From Irineochytrium annulatum (lineage: Eukaryota; Chytridiomycota; Chytridiomycetes; Chytridiales; Chytridiaceae): a stretch of 16,461 nucleotides of DNA. Positions 1 through 8,639 of this stretch are shown here, in pieces. The notes under the pieces are model-generated. The model was not told the DNA's origin. It saw only the letters and a list, made by a program, of their open reading frames with translations, and did not search any database. How positions within the stretch are numbered: position 1 is the first letter of the stretch; each line of letters begins with the position of its first letter. Both the position numbers and the translations under genes were made by a program. The stretch spans positions 1-16,461 of the forward strand of contig JADGJL010000647.1 of NCBI GenBank assembly GCA_027600665.1. Reading direction: 5' to 3'.

Positions 1-213
1 ATAATACAAATAAGGTACCCCCCCCCCGGGGGGCCGGGCGGGTTTGGGCGGTCGTTGAACGGTGGGGTTTCGATGGTGACAAATACAAATCCGCAGCATG
101 GGGCGGCTAATGGGATGACTGTGATGAAGCCGACAGTGAAGGGGATGGAGCTGAAGACGAAAAAGAACGCGGCGTTAGAGAATTTCGACATTAATGAGTT
201 TGATCCTTTTTAG
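1..213 (+). CDS. 3' end of an unidentified gene (partial), C-terminus NEFDPF
   Basis: A frame open from the window edge ends at TAG 211-213. The readable tail is glycine/proline-rich (about 19-45), then hydrophilic with a lysine-rich stretch, and ends in NFDINEFDPF. A terminal DPF tripeptide is a known class of short linear motif that binds clathrin-adaptor ear domains, so an endocytic or trafficking adaptor is conceivable; this is inference from six residues. The first bases (ataatacaaataag) could be the end of an intron, in which case the exon would start near 15. A C10/G6 run lies at 18-33. An AATAAA follows 39 nt downstream. I do not recognise the family. Confidence 0.4.
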   Translation: MIQIRYPPPGGPGGFGRSLNGGVSMVTNTNPQHGAANGMTVMKPTVKGMELKTKKNAALENFDINEFDPF

Positions 214-766
214 TATGATTCATTTACTTTAGATGCATTATTTATTAGAGTAATAAAGGCCGCTCTCGACGAATTATTTCGTGGCAGCTTTGTTATTGAA
301 CGTATAAAGCCTGCATTTGCTCGCAAACATCTTCTCGTTCAGTTCCCAAGAAGATTGCCTATTTCGCTCCGTGGCGGGACGAATGACTTAGGAAGCCCAG
401 TTCAGAATGAAGTTCAATCGGAAGTGGTTCATTATAACATTGCAAAAATCGGTTTTATGAGCACGCCGTGTGTATAATAATGAATCAAATAAGCAGAAAG
501 CCAAACGAGGTAGAGTGAAGGAGCATTGAAGAGAGAGAAATTACAGATAAGAAAACTATGGGTCCCTTGACATGGCATCATCCCATTAACCCGTATCCCA
601 CACACGCTCTAACCTATAACGCCAAAACTCCCATCGCTACACGTAAACGCCCCTAGGCACTCCATTTTCGGACACGCCAAGATACTCCACGTGCATGCGT
701 AGTCCAACAACGCACACCCGCCCAATCTCTTCTCCAAAACACCAAGTCCCCAAAAACCCACCGCCC
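214..766. other. Intergenic, convergent 3' ends
   Basis: This stretch lies between the TAG of the upstream + strand gene and the TAA of calcineurin B on the - strand, so it should hold the two 3' UTRs. No frame here resembles a protein and no RNA gene was seen. Confidence 0.5.
252..257 (+). terminator. Candidate polyadenylation signal AATAAA
   Basis: AATAAA lies 39 nt after the TAG of the partial + strand gene ending at 213, in AT-rich sequence. The spacing suits a fungal 3' end signal, but the hexamer is common by chance in such sequence. Confidence 0.25.
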
Positions 767-1598
767 TTAAAACCGATCGGCCTCCAGAGTCATCTGCCTC
801 GCAATGTCCGTGTTCTCTACGACCTTTGTGAACTCGTCAAATGAGATCTTTCCGTCCATGTCGAGGTCCGCCTCCATGATGGTCTTGTCGACGATCTGCT
901 GAAGCTGGTTGTCCCTCAGGTTGTTGCCCACCATCATCTTAAGCACGAGGTAAAGCTCCCCGTTCGAGATGAAGCCGTCCCGGTCCATGTCATATACTTT
1001 AAAGGCAACTTAAGTAGAAAGGGGAGAATTAGAAGATAAATCGACCGACTTTTTTAATGCCACACTTCCGTCTTCAACGCTTTCTCTCTTACTACCGTCG
1101 CCCCACAACAACAGACCCCTCCGACGTTTTGTCCCTTCAAAACAACTCACATCTCAGCTTATCCTCCTTATTCCCCTTTGACGAGAACGCGCTAAGGCCC
1201 GAGATAAACTCCTTGAAGTCCACGTCCCCAGTGCCGTCGCCATCGAGGACGGACAGCAGCCGCGCCGCGAGAGGGTTGGATGAAATCTGTGGGATGCTGA
1301 GGAACTCGTCCTTGTCGATCGTCCCCGAGCCGTCCTTGTCGAGCTTTACGAACCGCTTGTACAGACGTTGCACCTAAGAATCGGCGAAGGCTTTGGTTAA
1401 GTGTGCGTGCTCAATATGAAGAATGAGTATATGAGCGGCATAACGAAGGAAATGAACCGACCTCATCCGCCGAGACTAATTAACGCCAATAGTCGGAAAG
1501 TATCAGCAAAGTGCATTCCTGAAGCAACAAACGTTCATCTTTCACGTACAGTTCGATGTGGAGACCATCTCCTCCAGCTGGCTCGAGTTCTGTCCCAT
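767..1598 (-). CDS. CNB1: Calcineurin regulatory subunit B, complete, four exons
   Basis: Regulatory subunit of the Ca2+/calmodulin-activated phosphatase calcineurin, which in fungi controls Crz1/NFAT-type stress and ion responses. Four exons on the - strand: 1598-1550, 1475-1462 (14 nt), 1373-1151 and 1008-767, giving 175 residues, the usual family length (170-175). The N-terminus MGQNSSQL has the myristoylation glycine. Four EF-hand loops lie at residues 33-44 ([12 protein letters not shown]), 65-76 (starts DGDGTG), 102-113 ([12 protein letters not shown]) and 143-154 ([12 protein letters not shown]). The diagnostic runs [15 protein letters not shown] and [16 protein letters not shown] are present. 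Introns are 74, 88 and 142 nt with donors GTACGT, GTCGGT and GTGAGT; each keeps the frame and joins family-conserved residues (N-F, E-V, R-F-A-F). The ATG at 1598-1596 was chosen because only it restores the myristoylated start. Confidence 0.95.
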
Positions 1599-2812
1599 CT
1601 TTACGCGGCTAGTCGGGGGATCGGGGAGGGTGGCGGTCGATCAGGCGAGGATTCAAATGCACGGATTTTTCGTTCGTCAATTGCGCGCAGCGCGCATTGG
1701 CCGCGATCTACCTCCGAAGATGTCTCCCTTTCTTGGATAGACTTTGGGGGCTGCTGTTGCCCTGCGGTGGTCAGGTTGACGTGGTCTCATCGGGAACAAC
1801 ATCACGTACCTCCTTATCGGCGGCCCCGCTTCTCAATCTCGACGCGGTTTCCTTTCGCTCTGTTTGTATCTAGGCAAGACAAGATAGAATTGCAGCTGCG
1901 AAGTTGGAAAATCACGTTGAGACGTTCAGCAGAGGACTGGCCACGTCGACGATGGATGCTCTGTAGGTGCTCTACAGGTTGTCTCGGTTGAGATGAGGAA
2001 GTTTATGTGTCGCTGCGTTCCAACGCAATCTGATTTTGGGCTTACGGCGGAGATTGCCCTCCTTGTTCTTTCTGTCATTGAGAAGGCAATTTAGAAGACC
2101 TTTGCGCTGTCGGGAAGAATTGGAAATTGTGGAAGTGGCCGGTTGCATGCAGAAGTGGTCGGGATTGCAATGCACGCCATGACATGATTTACAGATTGTA
2201 TATATTACGCAGTCTGTTCATCCGTGTGCTGCATCGGTGTCCACCGACGGGTTATATTACTCCTTTTTTTGACGCAACTTTATGATTTGTTGTTTTTTAT
2301 TTGGCCACGCCACAACTAAGCTTTTTTACCCGCAAAATTTGTGATTCAATTTGTTCAGTTGATGACTTCTTTGAACACGAAACAGTACTTTGAACGTGAG
2401 ACAGTACTATTGTTCTCTGTATCACATACGTGTGGGTTAATCACGCCACTACATTTTCTCTCAAGACAGTAAAAGCATTCTTCGCATAGGTGAACAGGTG
2501 GCTCACGCCTGAGAAATCCCCAAGACACAGACTAAAATAAACAGTCCACTTCGAACAAAAACTTAAAGGCCGAACGGTGCCTTCGTGAACACATGACAAT
2601 CCAAAGTCGAAGAAGACAACACTCGATCCGACACTTCAAAACATAGAAAGAGACTGCTCACAAAGGAGCAAGGAACGAAAATGCGGGTGCTCCATCAATT
2701 AAGACCTTTAAGAAACTGCTCCAAAGGAATAATGGCGAGTAATCTATAGCATATGCCGGCTACAACAGTGTTTCAGCATCTTATGCGCCTGTGGAACGCC
2801 GAAGGAAATTGC
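1599..2812. other. Gene-poor stretch, promoter side of calcineurin B
   Basis: About 1.2 kb upstream of calcineurin B (- strand) and downstream of the Gag-like frame (- strand). The part next to 1599 should hold the calcineurin B promoter and 5' UTR. From about 2180 the sequence is more AT-rich. Frames of 60-196 codons occur but none resembles a protein, and they overlap one another. No reverse transcriptase, integrase or protease motif was seen downstream of the Gag frame. A 19-bp tandem repeat lies at 2371-2408, and a short palindrome, TCGGTG-TC-CACCGA, at 2234-2247. Confidence 0.5.
2371..2408. repeat. Two tandem 19-bp direct repeats
   Basis: TTGAACACGAAACAGTACT (2371-2389) is followed directly by TTGAACGTGAGACAGTACT (2390-2408). 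They match at 16 of 19 positions. No third copy adjoins. Possible uses include a repeated regulatory site or simple slippage; the sequence does not decide. Confidence 0.8.
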
Positions 2813-4450
2813 TCACCGCTTGACACACTTCTCCTCCGTATGCGTGCACCACCCATGAAAGATGCACCACGCCTTCCCGGGCACATCGGCCGTCGGATTC
2901 TGCACAAGGCACTCTTCGTTCGAATGGCGCGAGCCATGTACTCTGCAATTGACCTTCCCGACCTCCTCCTCGATCGGCTTCTTCCTCTTGCTCCACTGCA
3001 GCGATGATTCGTCCTCCACAACACCGCCGAGCCAATCGAAAGCGCTTGGCATCTTCTTGCCTTCGCCACTGTCACGACCTTGGACAGTGCTGCCCCTCCT
3101 ATCAATACAGAAGCCGTCATATTTGCCTGAGGGCAGGCCATCGCCCAGAGGGTCAAGTAGCCTCGCATTCGAATCGGGCATCCTCCTGCCATTGCCCAGC
3201 TCTTGGAACGACCCATTGAGATGACCGCTCGTGGGAACGGGCTTCGGCGGCAGATTTCCGATACCGCCGTCCCCAGCGAGGCCGTCTTTAGGGTGGCAAA
3301 AGGGGCGCGCGACAAAGTACTCCATCTTCCTTGTCGGCGGAGGAAGGTTCGGGATTCGGTCCCAAAAATTGAGCTCGGTCTTCGGTGAAAATGAGTTTGA
3401 GGCAGTCACGTTGACGGGGGTTGAAGTGGTGTCCCTGGTTTTCGTTGTAGATAGGTTTGAGGCGATCGCGTTTATAGACGTCGACCTAGAGACTACCTTG
3501 TTTGGTTGAGCGGTCGAGGCCGCCGGTAAAAAGAGAGCCGCTGGCGCCACGTAAGGTCTCAAGGAGCCCTTCTCGACAATATCAACCCTCGGCGTGGTTG
3601 CGTCGGCGCCATGCATATCAACGCCCGAGTCATCCCGCTGCAAAGTGCCGGCATCTTCGTAGAGAGCTTCGACGTTCTTGACGTCCCGCTCGACCTGCTC
3701 TAAGGGGGCTCCGTCCTCCTCGACAATCTTGGCCTCCCGCATGACATGCTCCAAAGAGGAGTACGGCCCCTTCTTCTCCACGACAACCCTGAGGTTAGTG
3801 GTAAGGGAGGCGATGAAGCCGTTGACGTGAGCGCTCTTGGCTATAATGAGTTTACGCTCAGCCGCCGGCGTCTTCTGCAAAAGATCTTGAAAGAAAGCCA
3901 AGCAGTGCTCGCTGACAGTTTCGAACGCGCCCATTTGACGGTAAGTGACCGCGACGGGCTCTTGAGCGTCTCCGTATTCGAGCTCCACCAGTAGAGCAGA
4001 AGAGGTGGCGGTCGGAGATGTAATGGCGTGCTGTGAGCCCAGCAGAGCTCCTTGCTGCGGCAAGCAGGCACTAGTAGCGGGGAGAGAATGCAAGTAAGCC
4101 AGCAATCGGGACTTGTCGGTCGGCGACGACATATTCTCCATGGCCAATGCCGCCAGCGGGGGTGGCAGGCACAGGAGCATCCAGCGCGCAGCGTCGTAAT
4201 CAGATGCATCGTAAACACGAGAGAAGTTCGCGAAAGCTTGCAGGAAGGAGGAGACCGTCGAGTAAACGTTTGGGAGGTCCGGAGAAGCAGGCCATTCAAC
4301 GCGAAGGAGTGGGGCGTTCGGCGGGAGCCATCTGGAAGCAGATCTGTGGCCAGCGACGGCTCCGGTCATCTCGGCAACGGCGTACCCGGGATCAGCGACG
4401 GCTCCAATCTTCTTGGCCGCGGTGAGCTGACCTCGGTGGGAGGTCGCCAT
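2813..4450 (-). CDS. Retrotransposon Gag-like protein with two Cys/His knuckles
   Basis: A single uninterrupted frame of 545 residues from ATG 4450-4448 (context AAAAACATGG) to TGA 2815-2813. The same frame stays open upstream to at least 4537, but without an ATG. The first ~200 residues hold a predicted helical capsid-like region (FLQAFANFSRVY, AARWMLLCLP). The middle is low-complexity, rich in Ser, Thr and Pro. The C-terminus has two metal-knuckle-like motifs: C502-x2-H505-x3-H509-x4-C514 and C529-x2-H532-x4-H537-x4-C542. The second has exactly the CX2CX4HX4C retroviral spacing with His in place of the second Cys. CX2H-type knuckles are seen in some Ty3/gypsy Gag proteins. No pol and no LTR were found, so this is either a Gag-only element, a remnant of a larger element, or a host-adopted gag. 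It sits between two - strand host genes with 147 nt to the neighbour upstream. Capsid assignment rests on composition and knuckles only. Confidence 0.72.
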   Translation of the reverse strand: MATSHRGQLTAAKKIGAVADPGYAVAEMTGAVAGHRSASRWLPPNAPLLRVEWPASPDLPNVYSTVSSFLQAFANFSRVYDASDYDAARWMLLCLPPPLAALAMENMSSPTDKSRLLAYLHSLPATSACLPQQGALLGSQHAITSPTATSSALLVELEYGDAQEPVAVTYRQMGAFETVSEHCLAFFQDLLQKTPAAERKLIIAKSAHVNGFIASLTTNLRVVVEKKGPYSSLEHVMREAKIVEEDGAPLEQVERDVKNVEALYEDAGTLQRDDSGVDMHGADATTPRVDIVEKGSLRPYVAPAALFLPAASTAQPNKVVSRSTSINAIASNLSTTKTRDTTSTPVNVTASNSFSPKTELNFWDRIPNLPPPTRKMEYFVARPFCHPKDGLAGDGGIGNLPPKPVPTSGHLNGSFQELGNGRRMPDSNARLLDPLGDGLPSGKYDGFCIDRRGSTVQGRDSGEGKKMPSAFDWLGGVVEDESSLQWSKRKKPIEEEVGKVNCRVHGSRHSNEECLVQNPTADVPGKAWCIFHGWCTHTEEKCVKR

Positions 4451-4597
4451 GTTTTTGGAAGTTGTTTTGGCGGAGTTTGTGAAATTGCCATATTTACCGT
4501 GATTTTCTTCAGCACGATAGCGCTTAGAAGTAACCAAAAAATTAAAAACGCAGCGGAGGAGCGATGCCGAAATAACGAATAAGACTAAATCGGAAAT
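4451..4597. other. Short gap between Gag-like frame and KDEL protein gene
   Basis: 147 nt that must hold the 5' leader of the Gag-like gene and the 3' UTR of the upstream - strand gene. It is A-rich near 4533-4550. No LTR-like terminal TG/CA repeat shared with the other flank was seen. Confidence 0.4.
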
Positions 4598-6321
4598 TCA
4601 AAGCTCATCCTTCCGAGCAAATTTATCCTCCGCACCCTCATCCTCGCCCTTCACCTTTGCCTGCCCATCGACCGGTGCATCCGGCAAGTTGTTTAAGTCC
4701 ACGCCAGAGTCTCTCAAAGCCTTGACGACCTTGACTAGCTCGGCCGCAATGGCGTGGGACCTCCTGTCGCCAACGCTGTCGACATGGCAGAAGTTCATAA
4801 CGTACGAGAAGGCCACGTTGTACTCCGTGTTCCACTATTCCAATCCGTTAGCGTGGCAACGCGCGCTTCTTCAAGGGATAACATTATACACACCCAGATC
4901 ATCGAACCACCGGCCCCAGCCCACCCCGTCCAGGTAAAGTTGGGTGTGAAGACGTCCTTCATGACGCCGAAGCCGGACCCCGTGAAGGTGATCATGCGAT
5001 GCATAACCGCGTCCAGCGTCTCGGGCAATTGCTCGTGAGCTTTTTGGAATGCCGTCTTCGAGATAAGGGTCTGGCCGTCGAGTGTGCCGTTGTTGGCCAT
5101 AAAGGCGGCAAAACGTGCGAGCTGTAACGGCGTCTGCGTTAAATCCCGAAGATGACATGCGAAGCTATATACATACAGTCTTCGCGTTCGTGATCCCGCC
5201 GAAGCTCGGGCCTTCTGCCTCCCATATCCGATGATCGTTATACCTCTGCCACCCGTCCACCCGCGTCTGAACCCCGCCCTTGATCAACACCTTGTGCGCG
5301 TACGACGACTTATCGCCGATCGCGTCCATCATGCCCTGGGGGAACGGCGTCGTTCCGAGGCGCTCTTGCGCCCACGCCGGCATCACGACCTGAAATAGCG
5401 TTTGCGCCATTGGGAACTCGTGCAAAAGCGACACGCGGTCGTGCAGGTGCCTCGGCAGGCCGAAGTGGAAGTCGTGCTCGGGGCCCAGGAGGGGCACAAC
5501 GTCTTCGCGGAGAATGGCGCCAATGGAACGTCCGGTGGGGTCAACACGGCGAACGAGTTCGTTTAAGTACCAGCCACGCGAAGTGACGTGGTACGCTTGG
5601 ACGGGCTCGCCATCGAAGTTGTGTGGCTGGCCCGCGAGAAGGGATGCCATAGCGTCGAGGTCGCCGATGATGGTGACGTTCGGGAGGCGGTGGTCGTCAA
5701 GGGCCGCGACGCCGCCACGGTGGGTCAGAAGGTCACGGACTGTGACGCGCTCTTTACCGCCGTCGGCAAACTCGGGCCAGTGCTTTGCCACGGGGTCGTC
5801 GTATTCTAACAAACCCTCGCCAATGAGGCGCGTGACGACGATACCCGTCACGGCCTTAGATGACGAGAAAACCAGCTGCAGAACGGACTTGTCATACGGC
5901 ATGGTGAAGTTGTAGTCCCTGTAGCCACCGTAAAGCTCTGCGACCTTCTTGCCGCCAACGTAAGCCGTGAAGGAAGAGCCCAACTCGTCGCCGATGTTAA
6001 AATTCTTCAGGAAGGCCGTCTGGAGCGTGCGGAACGCCGGGTGGACGTATCCAGAATGGGCGACAGGCTTTGGAGGGCATCCAACGCGGAGGATCTTGCA
6101 TGTGGCCGGGAGTGCTGGCCCGAGTCCGACGAAGTACCTGCAATCGTTTAGGATGCGGGATCAGGGACATATGCAGGAACGACGATCGGGACAGCAGCTC
6201 ACCGGTGCAAGATGGCCAACACCAGCACCACGTATGCCGCGCGTTCCGTCCAGCGCGCGAGAACTCCAGAGGCTTTAACCGGCGGCTGCTGCGACCGCGT
6301 CGACGTCGTCGGTTTGGTCAT
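4598..6321 (-). CDS. Membrane-anchored serine beta-lactamase-fold protein ending in KDEL, four exons
   Basis: Class C beta-lactamase/esterase superfamily (LACTB/EstB-like); the reaction is unknown, but such proteins are usually serine esterases or peptidases. Exons 6321-6203, 6137-5177, 5133-4894 and 4834-4598 give 518 residues; introns are 65, 43 and 59 nt (donors GTGAGC, GTATGT, GTGTGT; acceptors CAG, CAG, TAG). The Arg/Lys-containing N-terminus precedes a hydrophobic segment at about 28-46 (AAYVVLVLAILHRYFVGL). The catalytic domain starts at about 67 (HSGYVHPAF). The SxxK motif is S131-S-S-K134, followed by RDLLTHRGG at about 174-182. The probable catalytic Tyr is Y222 (AYHVTS). GPSFGGITNAK follows, and GWAGAGGSMIW near 430-440 stands where the third (KTG-type) box lies. 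The last four residues, 515-518, are KDEL, the ER-retrieval signal. The topology therefore reads as type II, with the catalytic domain in the ER lumen. The ATG at 6321-6319 is the only one that supplies the membrane segment in phase. Confidence 0.9.
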
Positions 6322-6792
6322 CCTGAGAGAGCTCTAATCACATTGAAGGGCTTCAAGCCTCGAATATATTTCGTTGTGGTTAAGCCATCCACTGGTAACA
6401 TTGAGTTCTGGAATGACAACAATACTGTAATCCCGTACAAAACAATTGCGAATTGTTTTCTGATTGCGAGCGGCCTGGCTAAGGGAAATAAACCAGGACA
6501 GCAGCACGTCTCTATCATTCTCGGATCCTGATGTCCGAAGTGGGCGAGAATTGACCCTGGCCAGAATCCCAGCCGCCCACTCCTGAACGACCTTCTACAA
6601 CCCAGCATCGCAATCGCTCTGCCCAATATCTGACCCCCATTTGAGCCCGCCCTCCTCCGCGGCGGCCAGCACTTCAGCGTTCGCGCGCCCTCGTCGTCGT
6701 CGAGACCAGACGCCCACGGGTCCCGATTTCCCACTCCCCCGCGACGGTTTGCAGAATTCATCGGAGGAGGAGGATTCATCCAGAGGATTGCG
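6322..6792. other. Divergent promoter region between KDEL protein and SR protein genes
   Basis: 471 nt between two start codons on opposite strands, so it should contain both promoters and 5' UTRs. It holds a perfect 9-bp inverted repeat (6439-6459) and a smaller one, TTGAAG-GG-CTTCAA (6343-6356). Open frames cross it on both strands but none resembles a known protein. Confidence 0.6.
6439..6459. repeat. Perfect 9-bp inverted repeat, 3-nt spacer
   Basis: AAAACAATT (6439-6447), spacer GCG, AATTGTTTT (6451-6459). It lies about midway between two divergent start codons, so a dimeric transcription-factor site is possible. AT-rich palindromes also arise by chance. Confidence 0.75.
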
Positions 6793-7940
6793 ATGACGAC
6801 AAGGGTGTATATCGGGCGGCTGGCGAAGGATGCGCGGGAGGACGATGTCGATGGCCTGTTCAAGGTCATAGGCGATATAAAGGAGGTTTGTATTTGCCGT
6901 CGTGTTGTTCGCGTGTGAAGATGGAGGCTGTATGTGCTCTGCATGAGGAAGAGTGGCGCGCGCGTATTTGCGACTTACAAACATGGACGCTGTGGAGCTG
7001 CGACGGATTCACCCGGATCTTGCCCTCCATCACCTGATAATTGCGTTTCTCACCTTTTAAAACGAACAGATCAACCTCAAAAACGGCTTCGGCTTCGTTG
7101 AGTTCACGCACGAAGCCGACGCGGAAAAAGCTTGTAAGGACATTAACGGCACCTCCTTCTTCGGCGAGCGCCTCATCGTCGAGCTCTCCCGCGGCGACAA
7201 GCGCAAACCAGTGTCTCACTCGACGTCAAAGTACGGCCCGCCGCAGCGCACCAACTTCCGCTGCATCATCGAGAACCTCTCGTCCTCCGTATCTTGGCAG
7301 GACCTTAAGGACTTTATGCGACGGGGAGGGGATGTCGTGTACTCGGACGCGCATCGGTTTAGAGACGGGGAGGGGTACGTGTCGCTTTGCGTTCGTGGTG
7401 CTGATCTGAAATCTTTTGACTTTCCTCCATTTTCATAGCGTCGTCGAGTTCGCGACCCTCGACGACCTCCGAAACGCCATCCGCAAGCTCGACGGCGAGG
7501 AGCTTAAGGGCCGCCGCGTGACGCTCATCGAAGACGAGAGCCTGACCTCCCGCGTCCGTCAGCCCTCCCCATTAAAACGCGGGTCCGGTGCGACGTACGG
7601 CGACAGCGCCAACGATCTCCGCGGCGGCGCGCGGGACCGCTCGCGATCGCCCGTCGCGAGAAGGAGGAGGAGTGCTTCGCCACCAACGTACGGCTCCGGC
7701 GGCGGGGGATACCGCGAGAGGGATCATCTTCACAGGGACAGGGACTACGGTGGCCGCGACGGCGGTGGGAGGGATCGAAGCCCCGCGCATAGGGACCGGG
7801 ACTACCACCGGGAACGGGATCGTGACTACCGCGGCGGGGATGGGGGGAGATCGAACGGCGGCGGAGGCGGCGGTGGGACGAGGAGGACCAAGCATTCGAG
7901 GAGCAGGTCCAGGAGCCCGCCCAGGAGGTCGAGGTATTAA
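6793..7940 (+). CDS. SR-family splicing factor (two RRMs plus RS/RD tail), three exons
   Basis: Serine/arginine-rich pre-mRNA splicing factor, nuclear, of the two-RRM class (SRSF1/4/5/6-like). Exons 6793-6885, 7070-7374 and 7439-7940 give 299 residues; introns are 184 nt (donor GTTTGT, acceptor ACAG) and 64 nt (donor GTACGT, acceptor TAG). RRM1 (residues ~4-74) has RNP2 VYIGRL and RNP1 NGFGFVEF. The second, pseudo-RRM (~91-166) carries the family-diagnostic heptapeptide SWQDLKD at 106-112. From about 167 to the end the protein is rich in SR, RS, RD and Gly: RERD and RDRDY units, a run of seven glycines, and a final [14 protein letters not shown]. The first intron falls inside RRM1 directly before the RNP1 strand. 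The neighbour on the - strand is divergent, sharing the 471-nt upstream region. Assignment to the family is firm; assignment to one human orthologue is not. Confidence 0.94.
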
Positions 7941-8639
7941 GCTTGCTGGAGTTCGGGGAATGCTGCCTTGGCCTTTGATGGTTCGTAGAGAGAATCCAAA
8001 AAGATGAATGACCTTTTGACTTGGGAGGCTGCATTGTGTTGGCTTGGAGGGTACTGTCCGTGCTACCTGGTGGAGTGGAGTTCCCCTGCGATGGAAGAGA
8101 CTGATTTATTTATTGCTTTGTTATGACGTGTTGTTTGCTTTCTCTTATGTTTATTAGCTTATTCATTAAACTCTTCGTCTTCTCTTCTTCCCCTCTCTTT
8201 GATTAGATGACAGATCCGTCTGTCAGGAAAGCCTCTACTTTATTTGCTATCGTTATCGGAAAATACTCGCGTTGATACCGTGACCCTTCTCCTAATATAC
8301 TTTATCTGTTTTGCTTAAGACGCATTTATAATTTTCGTTCGTCGGTGAAGATCGCCAAGCTTTTTTTTTGGGGGGGGTTCATTTCGATTTTATTGTTCTA
8401 AAGTTGGCACGCCTTACAGCTTTTGTATGTTCCTTGTTACTCACTAAAGCCTCTATTTAATTATAACAACGAAATGTACGCTCAATCCTCGTCATCGGTG
8501 TCGGTCCTGATGTTGGCATTGGGCTAATTAAAGAAACCATTACCTTTTGCGCGCCATCAAGGCGTTGGCATTTGTTCAGAGCTGAGGGCATACCATGATC
8601 TTCACTCCATTCATCTGAAACAAGGAAGGAAGTGTGGAC
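7941..8639. other. Intergenic: 3' UTR of SR gene and leader of CRN gene
   Basis: 699 nt without a recognisable gene, AT-rich from about 8100. A T9-G8 homopolymer junction lies at 8361-8377. No RNA gene seen. Confidence 0.5.
8361..8377. repeat. T9 followed by G8 homopolymer junction
   Basis: Nine T directly followed by eight G. Such runs are prone to slippage and sequencing error. A similar short T-then-G7 run occurs near 15195-15207. Confidence 0.8.

Noticed and set aside
1401..1991. Open + strand frame of 196 codons
   Set aside because: It runs antisense across the first exons of calcineurin B, has skewed composition (many Arg, Ser, Trp) and resembles nothing.
2200..4700. LTRs or pol around the Gag-like frame
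   Set aside because: No repeated flank, primer-binding-like site or RT, RNase H or integrase motif was recognised on either side within the window.
6334..6531. Open + strand frame over the divergent promoter (KPRIYFVVVKPSTGNIEFW)
   Set aside because: Protein-like in places, but it has no own ATG after the overlap with the KDEL protein's first exon, and the opposite strand is equally open; no family recognised.
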